Assembly: GCA_041574955.1 (NCBI GenBank)
Contig: JBFGNS010000122.1
Location: forward strand, 1 to 12,772
Origin: CALZJC01 sp041574955
GTDB taxonomy: Bacteria > Acidobacteriota > Thermoanaerobaculia > Multivoradales > JAHEKO01
Reading direction: 5' to 3'
Length of the DNA: 12,772 nt
The notes beneath the pieces are model-generated. The model did not search any database. It saw nothing but the letters and a program-made list of their open reading frames with translations, and was not told the origin of the DNA. This document shows positions 1-5,007 of the stretch, piece by piece. Numbering within the stretch: position 1 is the first letter of the stretch; every line of letters starts with the position of its first letter. The translations under genes were made by a program, and so were the position numbers.

Positions 1-1
1 C

Positions 2-433
2 ACCTCGACCTGGACGGTCCTGCTGGTGACCACCATCGGCATCCTGCTGTCGCTGACGCCGGCCAAGCGGATCCCCTCGTCGCACGAGCTGGCGATGGGG
101 ATCGTCTACGTCTTCGTCGCCCGGATGGGCGCGGTGGCATCGCTCGAGGGCCTCACCCAGGCGCCAGCCTTCCTGCTCGGCGCGGCGATCTGGATCGCGG
201 TCCACGGCGCTTTCTGTCTGCTCGGCGCCTACATCTTCAAGGTCGACGTGCACAGCGCGGCGATCGCCTCGGCGGCCAACGTGGGCGGCGCCGCGTCGGC
301 CCCGGTGGTCGCCGCCCACCACCGCGAGAGCCTGGTCCCGGCGTCGATCCTGATGGCCCTCATCGGCTACGCCCTGGGCAACTACCTGGGCTTCGTCGCG
401 GCCCAGCTCTGCCGCCTCGTCGGCGGCGGCTAG
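2..433 (+). CDS. DUF819 family membrane protein, C-terminal part (truncated by window edge)
   Basis: This is the last ~143 residues of an integral membrane protein; its 5' end lies outside the window, so the frame is open from base 2. The visible part is a run of hydrophobic helices separated by short loops. It contains the segment SAANVGGAASAPVVAAHH, which matches the conserved Ala-Asn-Val-Gly-Gly...Ala-Pro loop that I associate with the DUF819 (YjcL-like) family. That family is made of multi-pass proteins of poorly known function, sometimes proposed to be transporters. A last helix (MALIGYALGNYLGFVAAQL) runs up to the TAG stop. The GTG at 26 is only an internal valine, not a real start. The gene is separated by 53 nt from the leuB-like gene and need not share its function. 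The family call is from remembered motif similarity; the membrane topology is seen directly. Confidence 0.75.
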   Translation, partial: TSTWTVLLVTTIGILLSLTPAKRIPSSHELAMGIVYVFVARMGAVASLEGLTQAPAFLLGAAIWIAVHGAFCLLGAYIFKVDVHSAAIASAANVGGAASAPVVAAHHRESLVPASILMALIGYALGNYLGFVAAQLCRLVGGG

Positions 434-471
434 AAGAGGGACGCAATCCCCATGTCCCCCTTTTCTCCTGC

Positions 472-477
472 TAGCAT
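472..477 (+). promoter_or_regulatory. Candidate -10 element (TAGCAT) for the leuB-like gene
   Basis: TAGCAT ends 9 nt before the GTG start at 487, in a short AT-richer gap (434-486) between two GC-rich genes. A start site about 7 nt downstream would fall near 484, giving a leader of only a few bases. No convincing -35 hexamer lies 16-18 nt upstream. The nearest Shine-Dalgarno-like bases (AAGGG, 479-483) are only 3 nt from the start codon, too close for a normal site. Weak on its own; it gains some weight because the same arrangement recurs at 1654 and 8911. Confidence 0.35.
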
Positions 478-486
478 CAAGGGTCC

Positions 487-1590
487 GTGAGCTCGGTTTC
501 GCCCCAGGATCGACGGCCGCAGAGGATCGCGGTGATCGCCGGCGACGGCATCGGGCGCGACGTCACCGCCGAGGGGCTCAAGGTGCTCGCGGCGGCCGCC
601 GAGCGCTGGGAGCTGCCGCTCGAGACGGTCGAGTTTCCGTGGAGCGCGGACCACTACCTCGAGACCGGCGAGAGCCTGCCCGAGGGCGCCATCGCCATGC
701 TGCGCGACGAGTTCGCGGCGATCCTGCTGGGCGCCTTCGGCGACCCGCGGGTGCCCGACATGAAGCACGCCGCCGACATCCTGCTCGGGATCCGCTTCGA
801 GCTCGATCTCTACATCAACCTGCGTCCGGTGCGCCCGCTGGCACCCGAGCTCTGCCCGCTCAAGCACGTCGACGCGGCGGAGATCGACTTCGTCGTTCTG
901 CGCGAGAACACCGAGGGCGCCTACGTCGGCGTCGGCGGCAACTTCAAGCGCGGCACCGCGGACGAGATCGCCGTGCAGGAGGAGATCCACACCCGCAAGG
1001 GAGTGGAGCGGATCGTGCGCGCCGCCTTCGACTACGCCCGCGCCCACGGCCGCAAGAGCGTCTGCATGGCCGACAAGTCGAACGTCATGCAGTACGGCCA
1101 CGACCTCTGGCAGCGCTGCTTCGCGGAGGTCGCCGCCGAATACGGCGAGATCGAGCCGCGCCACCTGTACGTCGACGCGCTGGCGATGCAGATGATCCGC
1201 AAGCCGCAGCAGTTCGAGGTGATCGTCACCAACAACATGTTCGGCGACATCGTGACCGACCTCGGCGCGGCGCTCGAGGGCGGGCTGGGGATGGCGGCGT
1301 CGGCCAACCTCCACCCCGGGCGCACCTCGATGTTCGAGCCGGTGCACGGCTCGGCCCCCAAGTACGCCGGCAGCGGGCGCGCCAACCCGATGGCGATGGT
1401 GCTGACCGTGGCCCAGATGCTCGAGTTCCTGGGGCACGGCGAAGCGGCGGCGGCGGTCGAGGCGTCGGTGGTGGCCGCCCTGGCCGAGGGAGTGACCACG
1501 CCCGATCTCGGCGGTGCCTGCCGGGCCGACGAGGTCGGCGATTACCTCGCCCGGGCGGTGGCGCGCGGCGCGGCGCAGCCGGTCTCCTGA
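487..1590 (+). CDS. leuB: 3-isopropylmalate dehydrogenase-like (isocitrate/isopropylmalate dehydrogenase family)
   Basis: Predicted NAD-dependent oxidative decarboxylase of the beta-decarboxylating dehydrogenase family, most likely oxidising 3-isopropylmalate in leucine synthesis (cytosol). The 367 aa fit the family. Visible motifs: N-terminal IAVIAGDGIG strand and loop (14-23); substrate arginines R103, R113 and R139; RENTEGAYVG (139-148) with catalytic Y146; DKSNVMQYG with K197; metal-binding D230 (DALAMQM) and D254/D258 (FGDIVTDLG); and the adenosine-binding EPVHGSAPKYAG loop. The Leu-Leu pair before R103, typical of the isopropylmalate side-chain pocket, is kept, but the usual Glu three residues before that pair is Ala. 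Related tartrate or homoisocitrate dehydrogenases therefore cannot be excluded. GTG 487 is chosen because the next in-frame start (532) would remove part of the first beta strand. The following LeuA-like gene supports a leucine role; leuC and leuD are not in the window. Confidence 0.88.
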   Translation: MSSVSPQDRRPQRIAVIAGDGIGRDVTAEGLKVLAAAAERWELPLETVEFPWSADHYLETGESLPEGAIAMLRDEFAAILLGAFGDPRVPDMKHAADILLGIRFELDLYINLRPVRPLAPELCPLKHVDAAEIDFVVLRENTEGAYVGVGGNFKRGTADEIAVQEEIHTRKGVERIVRAAFDYARAHGRKSVCMADKSNVMQYGHDLWQRCFAEVAAEYGEIEPRHLYVDALAMQMIRKPQQFEVIVTNNMFGDIVTDLGAALEGGLGMAASANLHPGRTSMFEPVHGSAPKYAGSGRANPMAMVLTVAQMLEFLGHGEAAAAVEASVVAALAEGVTTPDLGGACRADEVGDYLARAVARGAAQPVS

Positions 1591-1624
1591 GGGGTCTGCT
1601 GCCGCGGTCGGGCTCGACCCGCCT

Positions 1625-1651
1625 GGCCGCGGGTCCCGGCGCCCCGCGGCC
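1625..1651. repeat. Perfect 9-bp inverted repeat just upstream of the LeuA-like promoter
   Basis: GGCCGCGGG (1625-1633) and CCCGCGGCC (1643-1651) are exact reverse complements separated by 9 nt. The repeat lies in the 81-nt gap after the leuB-like stop and ends 2 nt before a TATAAT box, so it covers the stretch from the -35 position to the spacer. That placement suits an operator for a dimeric regulator. As RNA it could fold as a hairpin ending leuB transcription, but no T-run follows. The CCGCGG core occurs three times in the gap (1602, 1627, 1644), partly expected in such GC-rich DNA. Confidence 0.5.
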
Positions 1652-1653
1652 CG

Positions 1654-1659
1654 TATAAT
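1654..1659 (+). promoter_or_regulatory. -10 promoter element TATAAT of the LeuA-like gene
   Basis: A perfect sigma70-type TATAAT stands out in otherwise very GC-rich sequence. It ends 12 nt before the ATG at 1672. A start site about 7 nt downstream (~1666) would give a leader of about 5 nt and would leave the upstream TTG at 1663 outside the transcript. No good -35 is seen at the expected distance, where the inverted repeat lies instead, so the promoter may depend on an activator. It would also drive xerD. Confidence 0.6.
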
Positions 1660-1671
1660 CGCTTGCGGTCC

Positions 1672-2925
1672 ATGGCGCTCGACGAATCCGACCTGATCTA
1701 CGACTGGAACCGCGCCGGAGGCGGCGAGGTGCGGCCGGCGCGCGGCCGGGTCGAGCTCGACGACGAGACCCTGCGCGACGGGCTCCAGTCGCCCTCGGTG
1801 CGCTCGCCCGAGATCGGCGACAAGCTGGCGATCCTCCACCTGATGGCCGAGCTCGGCATCGAGGCGGTGGACCTCGGGCTGCCGGGGGCCGGCCCGCACG
1901 TGGTGGCCGACGTCACGCGGCTGGCCCGGGAGATCGTCGACCAGCGGCTGCCGCTGGCGCCCAACTGCGCCGCCCGTACGCTGGCGGCCGACATCCAGCC
2001 GGTGATCGAGATCGCCGAGCGCACCGGGCTGGCGATCGAGGTCTCCTGCTTCCTCGGCTCGAGCCCGATCCGCCAGTACACCGAGGCCTGGGAGATGGAC
2101 CGGCTGCTGCGGCTGACCGAGGAGGCGGTGGCGCTCGCCGCCGGCGCCGGGCTGCCGGTGATGTACGTCACCGAGGACACCACCCGCGCCCGGCCCGAGG
2201 ACCTGCGGCGGCTCTACACCGCGGCGGTCGAGGCGGGCGCCCGCCGGGTCTGCATCGCCGACACCGTCGGTCACGCCACCCCGCAGGGGGCGCGCAACCT
2301 GGTGCGCTTCATCCGCGAGGTGGTCGACGCCACCGGCGAGCAGGTGATGGTGGACTGGCACGGCCACCGGGACCGCGGTCTGGCGGTGATCAACTCGCTG
2401 GCCGCCGCCGAGGCCGGCGCCGACAGGCTGCACGGCACCGCCATCGGGATCGGTGAGCGGGTCGGGAACACCCAGATCGACCTGCTGCTGGTCAACATGC
2501 AGCTGCTCGGCTGGATCGAGCGCGACCTCTCCAAGCTCCCCGAGTACTGCCAGCTGGTCTCCCGGGCCACCGGCGTGCCGCTGCCCGAGAACTATCCGGT
2601 GCTCGGGCGCGACGCCTTTCGCACCGCCACCGGGGTGCACGCCGCGGCGATCATCAAGGCGCGCGACAAGGGTGACGACTGGCTCGCCGACCGGATCTAC
2701 TCTGGCGTGCCGGCGGGGCTCGTCGGTCGCCACCAGGAGATCGAGGTGGGTCCGATGAGCGGCCGCTCGAACGTCGTCTGCTGGCTGCGGGACCACGGCA
2801 TCGAGCCGCGGCCGGAGCTCGTCGAGGTGGTCTTCGCGCGCGCCAAGCAGTCCTCGCGGGTGCTCGACGAGGCCGAGATCCGCGCTCTGTGCGCCGGCCA
2901 GCCGGCCGCCGCGGGCGACGGGTGA
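1672..2925 (+). CDS. 2-isopropylmalate synthase / homocitrate synthase family protein (LeuA-like, divergent)
   Basis: Predicted acyl-CoA:2-oxoacid condensing enzyme (Claisen-type, DRE-TIM/HMGL-like barrel); isopropylmalate synthesis is the simplest reading beside the leuB-like gene. The barrel spans about residues 26-290: L34-R35-D36 with Q39 is the catalytic Arg/metal Asp signature; H230-x-H232 binds the divalent metal; and GIGERVGN ending at N266 is the second family signature. A short communication region follows (GRDAFRTATGVHAAAIIKA). There is no long C-terminal leucine-feedback domain; at 417 aa it is shorter than classical LeuA (~510-550). Oddities: the usual HxHND is HGHRD, and the ESGIH of LeuA is ATGVH, so substrate choice is uncertain (homocitrate or citramalate synthase also possible). 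ATG 1672 is preferred over TTG 1663 because the TATAAT box predicts transcription starting after 1663. Its stop overlaps the xerD start. Confidence 0.82.
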   Translation: MALDESDLIYDWNRAGGGEVRPARGRVELDDETLRDGLQSPSVRSPEIGDKLAILHLMAELGIEAVDLGLPGAGPHVVADVTRLAREIVDQRLPLAPNCAARTLAADIQPVIEIAERTGLAIEVSCFLGSSPIRQYTEAWEMDRLLRLTEEAVALAAGAGLPVMYVTEDTTRARPEDLRRLYTAAVEAGARRVCIADTVGHATPQGARNLVRFIREVVDATGEQVMVDWHGHRDRGLAVINSLAAAEAGADRLHGTAIGIGERVGNTQIDLLLVNMQLLGWIERDLSKLPEYCQLVSRATGVPLPENYPVLGRDAFRTATGVHAAAIIKARDKGDDWLADRIYSGVPAGLVGRHQEIEVGPMSGRSNVVCWLRDHGIEPRPELVEVVFARAKQSSRVLDEAEIRALCAGQPAAAGDG

Positions 2926-3833
2926 CCTCCACCGCCGCCGGTCCCACCGAGGCCTGGGGGCGCGCCCTGGCGCGCTACCTCGAGTCGCTGATCCTCGAGC
3001 GGGGACTCTCGCCGCGCACCGTCGACGCCTACCGCCGCGACCTCGAGCGCTACGGCGCCGAGCTCGGGGCCGCGGGCGCCGATCCGCTGGCGGCGGGCCC
3101 GCGCGAGCTCGCCGGCCACCTCGCCAGCCTGCGCCGCGGCGGCCTGGCGCCGCGCAGCGTGGCCCGCCACCTGGTCGCGCTGCGCGGGTTCTTCCGCCAT
3201 CTGGTCGAGCTCGGCGAGCGCGCCGACGATCCCACCGCCGGGCTCACACCGCCCAAGCAGTGGCGCAAGCTGCCCCGGGTGCTGCGCGAGAGCGAGGTCG
3301 AGGCGCTGCTCGCGGCGCCCGATCCGGCCACGGCGCTCGGCCTGCGCGACCAGGCGATGCTCGAGCTGCTCTACGCCACCGGCCTCAGGGTGAGCGAGCT
3401 GGTCGGGCTCGAGCTGGCGCAGCTGCGGCTCGACCTCGGGTTTCTGCTCGCTTTCGGCAAGGGCGGCAAGGAGCGCGCCGTGCCGGTGGGGGAGCGGGCC
3501 GAGTCCCTGCTGCGGTCCTACCTCGCCGAGGCCCGGCCGCCACTCGTCGCGGGCCGCCACGAGCGGGTCTTCGTCAACTACCGGGGCGCGCCGCTGAGCC
3601 GCCAGGGCTGCTGGAAGATCCTCGCCGGCTACGGCCGCCAGGTCGGCATCGCCGCGCTCTCGCCGCACGTCCTGCGCCACAGCTTCGCCACCCACCTGCT
3701 CGAGCACGGCGCCGACCTCAGGGCGGTGCAGATGATGCTCGGCCACTCCTCGATCACGACCACCCAGATCTATACCCACATCCACGCCCAGCGGCTGCGC
3801 CAGCTCTACGACAGTCACCATCCGCGCTCCTAG
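2922..3833 (+). CDS. xerD: Site-specific tyrosine recombinase XerD
   Basis: Tyrosine recombinase that, with XerC, resolves chromosome dimers at dif. An N-terminal SAM-like core-binding domain (about residues 12-100, with LSPRTVDAYRRDLERY) is followed by the catalytic domain. All six active-site residues are visible: R156 (GLRVSE), K180 (GKGGKER), H249 and R252 (HVLRHSF), H275 (LGHSS) and nucleophile Y284 (QIYTHI). The C-terminus, LRQLYDSHHPRS, matches the typical XerD ending, which favours XerD over XerC. The 303 aa are a normal length. GTG 2922 is chosen because it overlaps the LeuA-like TGA as GTGA, implying translational coupling; a longer frame from 2889 would add 11 Arg-rich residues with no ribosome site. 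No integrase-linked cargo or attachment repeats are near, so this reads as the housekeeping enzyme. Confidence 0.93.
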   Translation: MTSTAAGPTEAWGRALARYLESLILERGLSPRTVDAYRRDLERYGAELGAAGADPLAAGPRELAGHLASLRRGGLAPRSVARHLVALRGFFRHLVELGERADDPTAGLTPPKQWRKLPRVLRESEVEALLAAPDPATALGLRDQAMLELLYATGLRVSELVGLELAQLRLDLGFLLAFGKGGKERAVPVGERAESLLRSYLAEARPPLVAGRHERVFVNYRGAPLSRQGCWKILAGYGRQVGIAALSPHVLRHSFATHLLEHGADLRAVQMMLGHSSITTTQIYTHIHAQRLRQLYDSHHPRS

Positions 3834-3848
3834 CTTCCGGCTGCCGGT

Positions 3849-3868
3849 CCGTCCTCGGCTCGGGACGG
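3849..3868 (+). terminator. Weak candidate hairpin downstream of xerD
   Basis: CCGTCC (3849-3854) and GGACGG (3863-3868) can pair around an 8-nt loop 16 nt after the xerD stop. There is no following T-run, so it is not a convincing intrinsic terminator. Position after a stop codon and before the next transcription unit is the main support. Confidence 0.25.
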
Positions 3869-3995
3869 CGAACCGAAGGCGGGAGCGGCCCGCGGCGCGC
3901 TTGCGGGGCGCCGGCGGCCTGTGTACGCTGCGCGGGCCGGCGCTTCGCAGCCCCCCGCTCGGCGGCGGCCGTCCACCAGCTAGCGAACGGAAACC

Positions 3996-4000
3996 GGAGG
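3996..4000 (+). promoter_or_regulatory. Shine-Dalgarno GGAGG, upstream one of a tandem pair
   Basis: GGAGG sits 8 nt before an in-frame CTG at 4009. It is the first of two ribosome-binding-like sequences with identical spacing to CTG codons in the methyltransferase frame. No ATG, GTG or TTG lies in that frame between 3901 and 4153. Confidence 0.4.
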
Positions 4001-4017
4001 AGCACGGGCTGAGGAGC

Positions 4018-4024
4018 AAGGAGG
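4018..4024 (+). promoter_or_regulatory. Strong Shine-Dalgarno AAGGAGG preceding a CTG start
   Basis: AAGGAGG is a full 7-nt match to the usual anti-Shine-Dalgarno and lies 8 nt before CTG 4033, the optimal spacing. It decides the start of the methyltransferase gene: the only normal start upstream is TTG 3901 without a ribosome site, and the next one downstream (GTG, about 4153) would cut off the first zinc-ribbon cysteine pair. Confidence 0.6.
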
Positions 4025-4032
4025 GTTCTGCG

Positions 4033-5007
4033 CTGCCCACCGAGATCGAGCCGCCGCCGGCGATCGCCGCCGAGCGGCGCTTCGAGCTGCGGCCCGTCCC
4101 CTGTCCGGTCTGCGGCAGCCGCCGCTCGCGGCCGCACCGCAGCCACCGGCTGGTGCGGCGGCGCCGGATGCCGCTGCTCGCCGACTGGGTCGAGCACGAC
4201 TTCACGATCGTGGCCTGCCGCGACTGCCCGCACCACTATCTCGACCCGGCGCCCACCGAGGAGAGCCTCGAGCTCTACTACGGGGCGGACTACTTCGCCG
4301 CCGACCACACCGCGCCGGCCAATCAGCGGCCCGAGCTGAGCGCCGCCGACCGGTTCTTCTTCGCCACCTGCCGCTGGCCGCCGGTGCGCCGCGGGCGCCT
4401 GCTCGACGTCGGCTGCGGCAACGGCAAGTACCTGCTCTGGGCGCGCCGGCTGGGGCTCGAGGTGGAGGGCTTCGACCGTGCCCGCTACCCGCTGGCGAGC
4501 GGGGCGGAGGAGATCCCGGTGCACCTCGGAGAGCTGACCTCGAGCGACCTCCCCGCGGCCACCTTCGACGTCGTGACGATGTGGTGGATGCTCGAGAACA
4601 CGCCGCGGCCGCTCGACCATCTGCGCGCCGCCCGCCGGCTGCTCAAGCCCGGTGGCTACCTGCTCGTCGGAGTGTGCAACTACGGCTGCCCCGAGGCGCG
4701 GCTCTTCGGCGGTTACTGGCACCACCTGGTGCTGCCCGAGCACCTGTCGTTCTTCACCCCGCGCTCGCTCGTCGAGCTGGTGCGCCGGGCCGGGTTCGAG
4801 CGCCTGCGGCTGCGGCACCACCCGCTGAGCTTCGACAGCTCGATGAGCCTCGCCGCGCTGGCCGAGCATCGGCTGGGGCTGCGGCTGCCCCTGGCGCATC
4901 CGGCGCTGCGGCTGGCGCTCGTGCCGGCCGGCGTTCTCAAGGCCTGGCTGCGGCTGTCGGGCAACATCGGGCTGCTGGCGCGCAGGCCCGTGGCGGAGGC
5001 GGCGTGA
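4033..5007 (+). CDS. Zinc-ribbon class I SAM-dependent methyltransferase (CTG start proposed)
   Basis: Predicted SAM-dependent methyltransferase, probably acting on a sugar or cell-surface glycan precursor given its neighbour. An N-terminal zinc-ribbon-like module has C24-x2-C27 (CPVCG) and C62-x2-C65. The Rossmann methyltransferase core follows, with SAM motif I DVGCGNG at 125-131, the acidic end of strand 2 (EGFD), a post-motif FDVVTMWWMLEN, and LLKPGGYLLVGV as the next core strand. An aromatic HHLVLPEHLSFFTPRSL segment is typical of the Methyltransf_23-like group. Length is about 324 aa. The proposed start is CTG 4033 behind AAGGAGG; CTG 4009 behind GGAGG is second choice, TTG 3901 lacks a site. 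It shares GTGA with the next gene, so both are probably one operon. The exact substrate (C-, O- or N-methylation) cannot be read from the sequence. Confidence 0.85.
   Translation: MPTEIEPPPAIAAERRFELRPVPCPVCGSRRSRPHRSHRLVRRRRMPLLADWVEHDFTIVACRDCPHHYLDPAPTEESLELYYGADYFAADHTAPANQRPELSAADRFFFATCRWPPVRRGRLLDVGCGNGKYLLWARRLGLEVEGFDRARYPLASGAEEIPVHLGELTSSDLPAATFDVVTMWWMLENTPRPLDHLRAARRLLKPGGYLLVGVCNYGCPEARLFGGYWHHLVLPEHLSFFTPRSLVELVRRAGFERLRLRHHPLSFDSSMSLAALAEHRLGLRLPLAHPALRLALVPAGVLKAWLRLSGNIGLLARRPVAEAA

Noticed and set aside
1602..1649. Three CCGCGG copies as a possible direct-repeat array
   Set aside because: Spacing is uneven (25 and 17 nt) and the hexamer is expected often at this GC content; only the perfect 9-bp dyad is kept.
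430..2796. Very long open frame (788 codons) on the minus strand across leuB and the LeuA-like gene
   Set aside because: It is an antisense shadow of two well-supported genes, with low-complexity Arg/Ala/Gly/His-rich composition and no recognisable domain; expected from extreme GC at third positions.
2922..3833. XerD-like gene as an integron or phage integrase
   Set aside because: Its C-terminus and length fit housekeeping XerD. No attC/att repeats, dif-like 28-mer, tRNA end or cargo genes are visible nearby.
3834..4008. Possible small RNA or gene in the gap between xerD and the methyltransferase
   Set aside because: Apart from a weak hairpin and the ribosome sites, no promoter-terminator pair or conserved structure can be supported.
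3901..4032. N-terminal extension of the methyltransferase from TTG 3901
   Set aside because: The 44 extra residues are Gly/Pro/Arg-rich with no motif, TTG has no ribosome site, and two good Shine-Dalgarno sequences lie downstream. Kept only as an alternative start.
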